A DNA stretch of 64,000 bases from Candidatus Nomurabacteria bacterium (GTDB lineage Bacteria > Patescibacteriota > Saccharimonadia > Saccharimonadales > Saccharimonadaceae). The position numbers and the translations under genes are program-made. A model generated the notes under the pieces. The model was not told the DNA's origin. It was given only the letters and a program-made list of their open reading frames with translations, and searched no databases. Of this stretch, positions 8,268-17,223 are shown one piece after another (within the stretch, counting starts at the first letter, position 1; each line of letters opens with the position of its first letter). The stretch covers positions 1 to 64,000 of the forward strand of contig JAIROX010000001.1 of assembly GCA_031257295.1 (NCBI GenBank), given 5' to 3'.

Positions 8268-8876
8268 CTACAAATTTGTCTTACTCAGCAACTTATCAAA
8301 GTCAGGCACTTGGGCCGTGAACAGATTGAGCAGCTTACTGGCGTTAGCACCTAGGTTCCCTTTCGAGCCATTGCAGGTTGATGTCCAGAGTGAGCTTTTC
8401 AACTCGCCTTTTATATAAACATTGAATGTTATCAACTTGCCATTAGCGCAGATACCACGCACGTCACCGTCAACACCGTCAATACTTTTAGCCATACCGT
8501 TTTTATTCAGCGCATGAACCAACTGGGTAAAAGCTTCCGAATTATTATAAAGCTCAGTTTTTTTGTCTAGCTCGTTCTTATAGCCGTCATATAAGTTAAA
8601 CGTCCGCGCGCCCTGGCTAATAGTAATCTTGTAGCTTCGGAAATCCTCATCAGCTACAATAGGCCCGCGCACCACAACTTCTACTTTTTCGTTAGGTATA
8701 TCAGATAGGAGTAAGGGTTTATCCTCGCTCTTAGCCGGCTGGGTTGATTCACTACCACCGTCTGTACCGGTCATATTTTTACCAACTCCCAGGATAGCCG
8801 CCACTAATAGACCAATGATAGCTATCACTAGTACAATTAGGATAATCCTAGCGCGCACAACCTGTCTCCTTTGCAT
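8268..8876 (-). CDS. Single-pass membrane protein, unknown
   Basis: Not recognised. The 202-residue protein has a short basic N-terminus (MQRRQVVRAR), one transmembrane helix at ~11-31, a Ser/Gly/Thr linker, and an outer domain of ~140 residues with a cysteine pair (RGICANG, STCNGS). TAGTAT at 8883-8888 lies 6 nt before the ATG, so it also appears leaderless. It stands alone between polA and mutM, both on the same strand. Confidence 0.6.
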   Translation of the reverse strand: MQRRQVVRARIILIVLVIAIIGLLVAAILGVGKNMTGTDGGSESTQPAKSEDKPLLLSDIPNEKVEVVVRGPIVADEDFRSYKITISQGARTFNLYDGYKNELDKKTELYNNSEAFTQLVHALNKNGMAKSIDGVDGDVRGICANGKLITFNVYIKGELKSSLWTSTCNGSKGNLGANASKLLNLFTAQVPDFDKLLSKTNL

Positions 8877-8981
8877 ACTTAGATACTAGCACATTTACCT
8901 ATAAAAGTCAATAACCTTAACATGTATTGACCTCCTTAAGCCCAACCCTTTGCTACCATTGTATCACCACCAGTGGTTTTC

Positions 8982-11348
8982 TTAAAGCTCACCCCAGTTT
9001 TTACCAGTCGAAACGTCCACAGACAGGCTTACCTGGAGCTCCGGAGCAACGCCCTCCATGGTGTCTTTAAGTAGTTTTTCCACCCTGAGAGCGTCTTTTT
9101 CGGCACATTCTACTAGAATACTGTCATGAATCTGCAAAACTTGCTCGCCCAGACCCGCCAACTTACCATCTAGCCTAATCATAGCGCGTTTCATCAAGTC
9201 TGCCTCAGTGCCTTGAATTGGCATGTTTTGTGCCGCTCGGCGAGCCGCTTCGCGAACAACAAAATTAGGGCTAATTACATCGGGCGTGGGCCGACGCCGG
9301 CCAAAGTAAGTTTCAACATAATCGTCTGTTTTAGCTTGAAGCAGCGTTGCATCTATATAGTCGCTAATTGGCTTCCTAAGTTCAAAATACTCTTCTATAA
9401 ACTCTCTGGCGCTTGCAAAACTCATACCAGCCGCTTGGCTGAGGCCGCGGGGGCTCATACCATAGAGTACACCAAAATTAATCACCTTAGCCGCTCGGCG
9501 CTGGTCTTTAGTGACATCTTCAGGCGCTACGCCAAACACGTCCGCCGCCGTTTTGGTATGAATGTCTATACCACTGTTAAAATCGTCAATCAAGCGTTGG
9601 TCGCCAGCCAAAACTGCCGCCAGCCTTAGCTCAAACTGGCTATAATCTGCGCTGACAAACATCTTGCCCTCACCCGCCACAAAACCCTGGCGGATTTTTT
9701 TACCCAGCTCAGAACGAATTGGAATATTCTGCAAGTTAGGGTTAAGGCTGCTAAGCCGCCCGGTGCTAGTTACGTTCTGAGTAAAAGTTGTGTGGATATA
9801 TGAGTCTTCATCGGCCAGTTTGGGCAGCACATCGACATAAGTGTTTCGCAGCTTAGTTAGCTCACGAAATTGTTCGATTTTATCAATAACCAAGCTATAC
9901 GAGCGCAATTTCTCTAGCTCTTTTTGGCCAGTACCATAACCGCGCTGAGTCTTTTTTATACCTTTAGTCGGCAAGTCCATCTCATCAAACAACACTTCCG
10001 AAAGTTGCATAGGGCTGTTGATATTAAACTCGTGGCCAGCGATTTCGTAAATATCTTCTGATATTGATGCAATATCAGTCGTCAGGCTTTGGCTCATATC
10101 AGCAAAGAACCCTGGGTCAATCTTAATACCGCGCCGTTCCATCTTGTAAAGCACTGGGATAAGCGGAAAATCAAATTGTTCGGCAATGGTCTTAAGTTTC
10201 GGCTGCTGATCAAGTTCGGTCTTAACCTCTTCGTAAGCTTTCTTGATGTCACTCGCCTCCCAGTCTTGGCGCCCCAGCGGATCGATCAAAAATCTGGCCT
10301 GTTCAATGTCAAACACTTTGGCCGGCAACTTGGCCGGTTCATAGTTTTTAAGATGAAACAGCTTTTTGACGTCTCGAGCCACCAGTGTGCCATCAGCTAG
10401 CTCAAAACTCTCAGCTTCGTCAACTATCAATTCTGGCTGGTTAAACAGTGGCATTGCTGTCATGTTGGTAGCTTTAGGCCGCAAGACTTCTGGCATGCGC
10501 CGGATCAGTGAATTAAATTCAAGCTTTTTTAATTCCGCTACCAAAGCCTCGTGGTTTACATCCCTAACATCAGCATCGTCTAAGTTTAGTTTTACCGGCG
10601 CATCAAACCATATTTCAGCCAACTCTCGGCTCATGTAGGCCGAGTCCTTACCGTCATGCAACTTCCTAGCCAGGCTGGCTTTTTGTTCATCGGTGTGAGC
10701 AAACACACCGTCCAGGTCGCCATACTGTTGCAATAACTGCACGGCTGTTTTCTCACCCACGCCAGGCACACCTGGGATATTGTCACTCGAATCGCCCTTG
10801 AGCGACTTAAGGTCAAGAAATTGTTCGACTTTAATACCGTATTTTTTCTCAAACACCGCGCGATCAAACTCTTCAATACTACTCAGACCTTTTTTCAGCG
10901 CATACATTTTGGTATGTTCATCAATAATCTGCAGCATGTCCAGGTCGCTACTAACTAGGTAGGTTTCAAGCCCTTGTTTTTCGGCTTGGCGGGCTAAAGT
11001 GCCCATAATGTCGTCGGCTTCGTAATCATCGCATTCAAAAAACGGCCAACCTAGAGTCTCAAGCAAGCTCTGTAAAACTGGAATTTGCGCGTAAAAATCA
11101 TCTGGCGCTGGCTTGCGCCCAGCCTTGTACTCTGGGTAAATCTGCTTGCGGCGGCGAATGTTAGTTTTAGCCTTGTCCCAGGCCACCACTACATAGTCGG
11201 GCTGCAAGCGTCGTACAATCTCAAAAGCCAGGCTCGTAAAGCCATAAACTCCCCCGGTTGGCGTGCCATCCTTCGTGCTGAGCCCCGGCATGGCATAATA
11301 TCCTCTGTAAAACACACTCTTGCCATCAATCACCGCCAGCTTCTTCAT
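8982..11348 (-). CDS. polA: DNA polymerase I (5'-nuclease plus polymerase, no proofreading domain)
   Basis: Gap filling and primer removal. Residues 1-290 are the 5'-3' nuclease (AVIDGKSVFYRGYYA; DDYEADDIMG; SSDLDMLQI; GDSSDNIPGVPGVGEKTA). The polymerase domain fills residues ~385-788: motif A DYSQFELR at ~568, motif B RRAAKVINFGVLYG at ~617, motif C H741-D742-S743 (HDE in E. coli). Only ~100 residues separate the two, too few for a 3'-5' exonuclease domain, and its acidic motifs are absent; total length is 788 against 928 in E. coli. TACAAT at 11355-11360 sits 6 nt before the ATG (leaderless). Confidence 0.96.
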   Translation of the reverse strand: MKKLAVIDGKSVFYRGYYAMPGLSTKDGTPTGGVYGFTSLAFEIVRRLQPDYVVVAWDKAKTNIRRRKQIYPEYKAGRKPAPDDFYAQIPVLQSLLETLGWPFFECDDYEADDIMGTLARQAEKQGLETYLVSSDLDMLQIIDEHTKMYALKKGLSSIEEFDRAVFEKKYGIKVEQFLDLKSLKGDSSDNIPGVPGVGEKTAVQLLQQYGDLDGVFAHTDEQKASLARKLHDGKDSAYMSRELAEIWFDAPVKLNLDDADVRDVNHEALVAELKKLEFNSLIRRMPEVLRPKATNMTAMPLFNQPELIVDEAESFELADGTLVARDVKKLFHLKNYEPAKLPAKVFDIEQARFLIDPLGRQDWEASDIKKAYEEVKTELDQQPKLKTIAEQFDFPLIPVLYKMERRGIKIDPGFFADMSQSLTTDIASISEDIYEIAGHEFNINSPMQLSEVLFDEMDLPTKGIKKTQRGYGTGQKELEKLRSYSLVIDKIEQFRELTKLRNTYVDVLPKLADEDSYIHTTFTQNVTSTGRLSSLNPNLQNIPIRSELGKKIRQGFVAGEGKMFVSADYSQFELRLAAVLAGDQRLIDDFNSGIDIHTKTAADVFGVAPEDVTKDQRRAAKVINFGVLYGMSPRGLSQAAGMSFASAREFIEEYFELRKPISDYIDATLLQAKTDDYVETYFGRRRPTPDVISPNFVVREAARRAAQNMPIQGTEADLMKRAMIRLDGKLAGLGEQVLQIHDSILVECAEKDALRVEKLLKDTMEGVAPELQVSLSVDVSTGKNWGEL

Positions 11349-11507
11349 AGCCCTATTGTATCACGGCTCAATTTTGCCCACATCACCGGGAGCCAGCCGG
11401 TCCCGATTTAAAACCGATGGTGCTGAGGCTAACTCTACGACGGAGTAAGATTAAAGCTAACAAAAGAGAGGCCGTCGCTTTGTGTGGTTGGCAGGCGGCA
11501 AAAGTTG

Positions 11508-13106
11508 CTACCGCAGAAGACAGCGAACAGACAAACCGAAGTAGCGATAGTCGCTGTAGTCCGGGCCGACGAGCGACGAATCGAAGAACAAGCTGAACGC
11601 GGTGGCGAAATAGCCCGGGTTGGCCGAACTCGTCCACAAGTTGCCGTTGCTGCCCTGGCCGTTGAAACCACCGTCCCAGTTGCCAGAGAACACGCCCCTA
11701 AATGGGCTGGTGAAGTTCCAGTTAGCTGCATGAGTAGAATCGTAGTAGTTAGAGCTAGTTGTAGTGCCACTGTACATAGCGTTGTTCAGGCGGGCTAAGT
11801 CTGAGCCGGAGTTGCCACCATTCCAGGTGCCGTCAGAGTATGGTAAGCGCCAGCCGGCTGGGCAGATGGAGTTTTGGACGTTGCCGATGTCAGCGGGTGC
11901 TGTGGTGCGGGATTCACCAGCCGTAGCAGCTGGCCAGTTGTATAGGTATCCATAGTTGGTGGAGCCGAAACCACCGTCGCCTGCGACAGGGCCATAGACA
12001 CCTGGGTCGTCGTAGCTAGTGGAGCCACCAACTGCCAGGATAGGCAGAGTGAACTGCAGGGTACCAGAGTTGTTGGTGATGTTAGGGTTAGATGTGATGT
12101 TAAGGTCGGTGTCGTTACTAGTGAGGAGCATGGTACCACCGTTGTTGCCTAGCCTTAGGTTGTCTAGCATCCAGCAGTTGCCGTCGACCAGTTTGCCAAC
12201 GGTGTAGGTTCTGCTGTCGCGGGAGTCTTCGAGGTTGAGCAGGGCTGGGGTGTTAGAGCCAGTGTAGGTGTCCATACTAGAGCAATAGGCTTGGGTTAGG
12301 TCTTGGAGGGTGGTGGGGGTAGGGTTAGGTATAGGCTCACCCGTCACAGTGTAAGTCACAATAGTGCGGTAAGTGCCAGCGGCTTGAGTGCCGTCTACCT
12401 TAGCACCGTAGTAAACGTTGGTGGTGTCGCTATTAGACGCCGCACCGGTGTGGCGAATGATCAATGGGGCCGCAACTGGCGGGGCCATAAAGGTGGGCTC
12501 TGGCGATGCAGTAGTGCCGTTCAAGCCTTGGTCGGGCGTGTCGGTCACCTTGTTGTTGGTTATATCATGATAAGTGGCCTGAAAGCCGGTTAGGTTGGGG
12601 TCACCATTAGCACCGCTGGGCAGGCCTGGGATGGGCGTAGAGCCGTTAGTAGTGGTGGGAGTAGCCCAACCCCAAGTATTAGTCGCCAGTGTGGCAGGCG
12701 TGGTATTAGTGCTGGCTGCAATGGTGCGGCTGGCACTGGTGGTGGTAGGTGTCGTGATGTCAACGAGAGCGGCCGGAAAAGTGGTGTTACCACTGTTAGC
12801 CTGCATGGTCAAAGTGTAGCCAGGGTGATTAGTATAAACGTTAACAGCTGTGTGTTTGGTGGATAGTGCCGTGGAATTTAGTGGCGCAACTGGGATAGTA
12901 ACGGAGTTAGTGTCTAAAGTTAAGCCGATAACTGGATCAATGCCAACCGAAACTTCAGTGTCGGCGGTTTCCTGAACGGCCGCCTTAGTGGGGGCCAAGC
13001 CAGACAGCAAAGTAATGGCCAAAAAGCCACCGATGAAGGGGTAATAAATTAGAGTTGGTTGATGTTTGTTAATAACAGCGCCTTTGCTTATTTTATGTAC
13101 TCTCAC
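11508..13106 (-). CDS. Exported protein with C-terminal Fib_succ-type domain
   Basis: Large extracellular protein. After a signal peptide at about residues 20-43 (FIGGFLAITLLSGLAPTKA) comes a ~230-residue Thr/Asn/Pro-rich part (VGIDPVIGLTLDTNSVTIPV; YTNHPGYTLTM), then a ~260-residue domain with the marks of the Fibrobacter succinogenes major paralogous family (VGKLVDGNCWMLDNLRLG, SICPAGWRLPYSDGTW, NLWTSS, FGLSVRC at the very end). Such domains are found in secreted proteins of many CPR genomes; their function is unknown. Start GTG at 13106 is uncertain; TATAAT lies ~20 nt upstream. It is transcribed away from relA/spoT. Confidence 0.75.
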   Translation of the reverse strand: MRVHKISKGAVINKHQPTLIYYPFIGGFLAITLLSGLAPTKAAVQETADTEVSVGIDPVIGLTLDTNSVTIPVAPLNSTALSTKHTAVNVYTNHPGYTLTMQANSGNTTFPAALVDITTPTTTSASRTIAASTNTTPATLATNTWGWATPTTTNGSTPIPGLPSGANGDPNLTGFQATYHDITNNKVTDTPDQGLNGTTASPEPTFMAPPVAAPLIIRHTGAASNSDTTNVYYGAKVDGTQAAGTYRTIVTYTVTGEPIPNPTPTTLQDLTQAYCSSMDTYTGSNTPALLNLEDSRDSRTYTVGKLVDGNCWMLDNLRLGNNGGTMLLTSNDTDLNITSNPNITNNSGTLQFTLPILAVGGSTSYDDPGVYGPVAGDGGFGSTNYGYLYNWPAATAGESRTTAPADIGNVQNSICPAGWRLPYSDGTWNGGNSGSDLARLNNAMYSGTTTSSNYYDSTHAANWNFTSPFRGVFSGNWDGGFNGQGSNGNLWTSSANPGYFATAFSLFFDSSLVGPDYSDYRYFGLSVRCLLR

Positions 13107-13176
13107 TTAACACTCTACTTATGGTTATTATACCCCTGCCGCGCAAACCGTGCAAGGGTTTTGCTATACTAGAACA

Positions 13177-14664
13177 GTGAAGAAAGCTCGGTTATTAGAA
13201 CAGGCTAAAGAGTTTTACAGCTCCGATCAAGTGAATCAGCTTGAGCGAGCTATTGATATTGCCGCCAAAGCCCATGCTGGGCAAAAGCGCAAAAGTGGCG
13301 AGCCCTACCTAACTCACCCGTTGATGGTGGCGTCGTTCTTGGTTGACTGGGGTATGGATATTGATACTGTGATTGCCGGCGTGCTGCACGACACCGTGGA
13401 AGATTGCGACCTGACGCTCGAAGATATTGAAAAAGGGTTCGGACATGACACAGCATTTTTGGTGGACGGCGTAACCAAGCTCGGTAAAGTGCGTAGTGGT
13501 ATGCACGATATCAGTAGCTACCTGCCGAAAACTAAGGATAACTTAACTAAGTTCTTGATTGCCATCGGTCAAGATGTGCGCGTGGTGATTATCAAACTGG
13601 CCGATCGCCTGCACAATCTGCAAACTTTGCAGCATCTGTCGGCCGAAAAACAACAAAAAATCGCCCGCGAGTCGCTAGAGATTTTCGCCCCCCTAGCCGA
13701 CCGCTTAAACATGGGCCGGGTACGCGTGCGAATTGAAGAAATCAGCTTTTCGTATCTTGACCCACACCGCTACAGATACCTCAAAAAGCAACTAAAACAG
13801 CGACTGGGGCGGTTTAGCAAAAAACTCGACTCGGTGCGCGAGCAAGTTACCAAGGAGTTAACCAAGGCTGGTATTAAGCACTCCATGGTTGGTCGCATCA
13901 AAAGCGCCTATAGCTTGCATAAAAAGTTGGTTAAAACTGAACAGAATATCGACGCGATCTACGACATGATCGCGCTGAGAATTATTGTTGAGAATAAAGA
14001 TCTTTGCTACCAAGTGTTGGGGCTGATTCACGCCCTATATACACCCATACCCAAGCGTATTAAAGATTACATTGCAACACCCAAGCAAAATGGCTACCAG
14101 AGCTTGCACACCACAGTTATTACTAAGGAAGAGCATATTGTTGAGTTCCAAATTCGCACTGAAGATATGCATGACTATGCTGAGCGCGGCCTAGCGGCCA
14201 GCTTTCACTACAATGAGCAAAAGCTGAACGATGCTTACGCCAAGGGTAAGATTGCCACCATGCCCGCCAACTTGCAGTGGATATCCGACCTCCAAGCTGT
14301 AGCAGCTCGCGTCAAAGCCGGCGAAGAAGTTGACTTTGAAAAACTCAAGGTTAACCTGTTTTCTGACAGTGTGTTTGTTTACTCGCCCAAAGGTGACATT
14401 TTCGAGTTGCCCGTTGGGTCGTCGCCGCTTGATTTTGCCTATCGCATCCATAGCGACATTGGCAAAAAGGCCTACGCTTTTAAAATTAACGGAAAAATAG
14501 TCGGCTTTGGCTACAAGCTGCAAACTGGTGATATTGTTGAAGTTTTAACCCGGCGCAGTGTGCGGCCAAACCTCGACTGGCTCAAGCGTTTGAAAACTCC
14601 TCAGGCTAAACAAAAGGTCCGCAAGGAGCTTAAGAACGACCCGAAAACTAGCAAGAAACCCTAG
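13177..14664 (+). CDS. rel: RelA/SpoT-type (p)ppGpp synthetase/hydrolase, short form
   Basis: Makes and breaks the stringent-response alarmone. The HD hydrolase domain is intact (AHAGQKRKSGEPYLTHP, HDTVEDC, DRLHNLQTL), as is the synthetase domain (GRIKSAYSLHKKL, DMIALRIIV, RIKDYIATPKQNGYQSLHT, VEFQIRT). A TGS domain ends the protein (FVYSPKGDIFELPVGSSPLDFAYRIHS region). The C-terminal helical, zinc-finger and ACT domains of full-length RSH proteins are missing. Start: GTG at 13177, because TATACT at 13165-13170 lies exactly 6 nt upstream; an earlier in-frame GTG at 13150 would precede that promoter. The mRNA is thus probably leaderless. Product: 495 residues. Confidence 0.93.
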   Translation: MKKARLLEQAKEFYSSDQVNQLERAIDIAAKAHAGQKRKSGEPYLTHPLMVASFLVDWGMDIDTVIAGVLHDTVEDCDLTLEDIEKGFGHDTAFLVDGVTKLGKVRSGMHDISSYLPKTKDNLTKFLIAIGQDVRVVIIKLADRLHNLQTLQHLSAEKQQKIARESLEIFAPLADRLNMGRVRVRIEEISFSYLDPHRYRYLKKQLKQRLGRFSKKLDSVREQVTKELTKAGIKHSMVGRIKSAYSLHKKLVKTEQNIDAIYDMIALRIIVENKDLCYQVLGLIHALYTPIPKRIKDYIATPKQNGYQSLHTTVITKEEHIVEFQIRTEDMHDYAERGLAASFHYNEQKLNDAYAKGKIATMPANLQWISDLQAVAARVKAGEEVDFEKLKVNLFSDSVFVYSPKGDIFELPVGSSPLDFAYRIHSDIGKKAYAFKINGKIVGFGYKLQTGDIVEVLTRRSVRPNLDWLKRLKTPQAKQKVRKELKNDPKTSKKP

Positions 14665-14693
14665 CTTTGCTCGCCCCGTGCTACAATTAAGTT

Positions 14694-15269
14694 ATGAAGT
14701 TGGAAAAAAGCACCAAGATTATCGCTATTGTCGGCATGACCGGCAGTGGTAAAAGCACCGTAGTTGATTATATAAAGGAAAAGGGTGTGCCCGATGTTTA
14801 CTTTGGTGGCGTGATTTTAAACGCCATGAAAGAGGCCGGCATTGAAAATAGCCCCGAAAATGAAAAAAACTTTCGCGAGGATATCCGCAAAAAAGAAGGT
14901 AACGACTTTGTAGTTAAGCGAGTCATTGATGAGACAAACAAGCTTATTGAGAGCGGCCAACACCGAATTTTGCTTGATGGCCTATATACCTGGAGTGAGT
15001 ATAAGATTCTTAAACATCAGTATCCAGGTGAGGTAGCTGTGGTAGCAATCGTTGTGGCAAAGACGCTGCGGCACCATCGCTTAGCGCATCGACCAGTGCG
15101 GCCATTTAACGAACAAGAGGCCATGGAGCGCGACCGCTCAGAAATTGAAAACTTAGAAAAAGGCGGGCCAATTGCGGCAGCCGACTACTATATAGACAAC
15201 TCCGGATCAATCGAAGATCTGAAAAAGAATGTCGACAAAGCTTTGAGTGAACTCGGCTTTTTTGAATAA
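14694..15269 (+). CDS. P-loop nucleotide kinase (CoaE/UPF0200-like)
   Basis: A small kinase-type ATPase with Walker A GMTGSGKST at residues ~14-22 and an LID-like arginine-rich segment (LRHHRLAHRPVRPF) at ~123-136. The layout matches dephospho-CoA kinase and the UPF0200 family of dephospho-CoA-kinase-like proteins; the conserved DVPLL-type motif of CoaE is replaced by LLDGLYTW. The substrate is therefore open: dephospho-CoA or a nucleoside monophosphate. TACAAT at 14682-14687 lies 6 nt before the ATG, so it has its own leaderless promoter although it follows relA/spoT by 29 nt. Confidence 0.7.
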   Translation: MKLEKSTKIIAIVGMTGSGKSTVVDYIKEKGVPDVYFGGVILNAMKEAGIENSPENEKNFREDIRKKEGNDFVVKRVIDETNKLIESGQHRILLDGLYTWSEYKILKHQYPGEVAVVAIVVAKTLRHHRLAHRPVRPFNEQEAMERDRSEIENLEKGGPIAAADYYIDNSGSIEDLKKNVDKALSELGFFE

Positions 15270-15326
15270 AATATTTATACAGTGTTTAACAGATTAAAAA
15301 TGCTAGTTTTTGGTGTTTTTAGCAGC

Positions 15327-16229
15327 CTATTTTTCGGTAAGTTTAATAAGATTTATATGCTTCGCTGGCTTAGTAAAACTTAGCTTTTTCACGCCTTCAA
15401 GTTTGCGGTATTCGCCGTCTGCCTGAAAGTCTAATTTGGCCGGATTTTTGAATTCTAGTTCACTACCTTTAACTTTGCTGAGTGGCATTTTACCGAAAAT
15501 ACTACGCGTAGCAAACGGTATATTGCGTAGCAGGCTACGGGTGTCTAACATGGCCGTACCGAACCTATCGCCGCCACTAAACCCAGGGCCAACTTTAAAC
15601 TTGGCCATTCTTGAACCGTTGATAGCAAAAAAGTCCGTGCACTCATCGCCCAGGTTAGAGCTTGGTAACTGGTAGGTTTTCTTGTGTTTCCTGTAATACG
15701 GCACGAGTGCCATAAAGCTTAGCAGCTGATTAGCCCAGCCATTTCTGAGGCGTCGACGCTCCGGGCCTTTTTCAAATTCATTAACTGACCCGGCCACCAA
15801 ACCGATATCAGCATACATTGTGCTGTAGCGGAAATGCTCCCCGTTTACAAATATATCAAGTGGCCAAAACTTAACCGTTCGCCGAGTAGCAAGTAACTGC
15901 TCTACTTTCGCACCACGGCCACTAAAAGCTGTCGATAAGTCGTTAAAGTTACCGTAAGCCAGCGCGCCAAACGTGATGCTAGTGAAGCCAGTAGCCATGA
16001 TAGCGTTGATAGCGATAGCAACCGTGCCATCCCCGCCGGCCGCAATAACCGTGTCGCCTTCTCGTAAAAGTCGGCTGATGCGCTGAACATTGTCTTCGAA
16101 AAACGTATGCACAATCTTGTACTCAATCAAGTTTTCGGTCAGCTGCTTAAGCGGCATCAAAACTTGCCGCTCAACTTTGCGATAGTTCGAACTGCGCGGA
16201 TTGCTAACTAATACTACTCTAGCCTGCAT
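15327..16229 (-). CDS. Diacylglycerol kinase family lipid kinase
   Basis: ATP-dependent lipid kinase of the DagK/YegS family. The nucleotide-binding signature AAGGDGTVAIAINAI lies at about residues 63-77, after a VLVSNPRSS strand. The C-terminal beta-sandwich ends with LDFQADGEY, the typical acidic DGE motif. At 300 residues it has family length. It starts 2 nt past the rpoD stop, in the dnaG-rpoD transcription unit. It may phosphorylate diacylglycerol for phospholipid recycling or for lipid taken from the host cell; the substrate cannot be read from sequence. Confidence 0.85.
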   Translation of the reverse strand: MQARVVLVSNPRSSNYRKVERQVLMPLKQLTENLIEYKIVHTFFEDNVQRISRLLREGDTVIAAGGDGTVAIAINAIMATGFTSITFGALAYGNFNDLSTAFSGRGAKVEQLLATRRTVKFWPLDIFVNGEHFRYSTMYADIGLVAGSVNEFEKGPERRRLRNGWANQLLSFMALVPYYRKHKKTYQLPSSNLGDECTDFFAINGSRMAKFKVGPGFSGGDRFGTAMLDTRSLLRNIPFATRSIFGKMPLSKVKGSELEFKNPAKLDFQADGEYRKLEGVKKLSFTKPAKHINLIKLTEK

Positions 16230-16230
16230 A

Positions 16231-17223
16231 TTATTTTAGGTAGTCATGTAACTTTTTAGTATCGCGGTGCTTACGTAGCTTGCTCAGAGCCTTAGCCTCA
16301 ATCTGGCGAATGCGTTCGCGCGTAACCGCAAATTCCTGGCCGACTTCTTCTAGAGTATGGCTCTTGCCACCACCTAGGCCAAAACGCATCTTGATGATCT
16401 TTTGCTCACGCTCGCTAAGGGTCGCTAGAATCGATGTAATTTGCTCCTTGAGCAACTGATTTGAAGCTGATTCCTCTGGCGTTATACGTTCTTCGTCTTC
16501 CACAAAATCGCCCAGCACTGAGTCATCGTCGTCACCATCGCGCCCAACACCAGCATCTAACGACGTGATTTCTTGCTTAATCTTCATAACGTATTCGACT
16601 TTTTCGGGTTCCATTTCAAGCTCACGGCTTAGTTCTTCAAGCGTCGGTTCGCGGTTCAACTCTTGAGTTAGACGGCGCTGCGTCCTAAGAAGTTTGTTGA
16701 TAGTTTCCACCATGTGCACAGGTATACGAATAGTACGGGCCTGGTCGGCAATAGCTCGCGTAATCGCCTGGCGGATCCACCATGTTGCGTAAGTGCTAAA
16801 TTTAAAGCCTTTGTCTGGGTCAAACTTTTCAACCGCCCGAAGTAAGCCGGTGTTGCCTTCTTGAATTAAGTCTAGAAAATCTAGCCCACGCCCCGAATAA
16901 CGCTTGGCAATACTCACCACCAGGCGCATATTAGCTTCGACCATTTTATCTTTGGCCTTTTTGTCGCCTTTAACGACCCTCTGCGCCAACGACTGTTCTT
17001 CTTCCAGAGTCAGTAGTGGGATTTTACCAATTTCTCGCAGGTATAGGCGCACTGAATCATCGGTTGTATCATCCAAGGTACTAGGGTCAATTTCAATTTC
17101 CTCTTCAGCCTCCTCTTCAATATCGTCTGGCACCGGTTCTTCAATGTCTTCACTGCTAGTTACATCAATCATTTCTTCTTGATCTAACTCTTGGTCTTGT
17201 GGTGTGTCCGTGTCTTCGCTCAC
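16231..17223 (-). CDS. rpoD: Primary sigma factor RpoD
   Basis: Housekeeping sigma-70. Regions: an acidic, disordered N-terminus (1-50), region 1.2 ([22 protein letters not shown] split over ~52-74), region 2 with [12 protein letters not shown] and [13 protein letters not shown] for -10 recognition and melting, region 3, and region 4 with [14 protein letters not shown] for the -35 box. At 330 residues it is short because region 1.1 and the non-conserved insert are missing. Start GTG at 17223 overlaps the dnaG stop (GTGA) and has AGGAGA upstream. The dnaG-rpoD order is the classical macromolecular-synthesis arrangement. Confidence 0.96.
   Translation of the reverse strand: MSEDTDTPQDQELDQEEMIDVTSSEDIEEPVPDDIEEEAEEEIEIDPSTLDDTTDDSVRLYLREIGKIPLLTLEEEQSLAQRVVKGDKKAKDKMVEANMRLVVSIAKRYSGRGLDFLDLIQEGNTGLLRAVEKFDPDKGFKFSTYATWWIRQAITRAIADQARTIRIPVHMVETINKLLRTQRRLTQELNREPTLEELSRELEMEPEKVEYVMKIKQEITSLDAGVGRDGDDDDSVLGDFVEDEERITPEESASNQLLKEQITSILATLSEREQKIIKMRFGLGGGKSHTLEEVGQEFAVTRERIRQIEAKALSKLRKHRDTKKLHDYLK

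Noticed and set aside
11508-13106. Plus-strand reading frames opposite the exported-protein gene and similar frames opposite polA, groL, pyrG and valS
   Set aside because: They are shadows of well-supported genes: no ribosome sites, no family motifs, and codon patterns that mirror the real gene.
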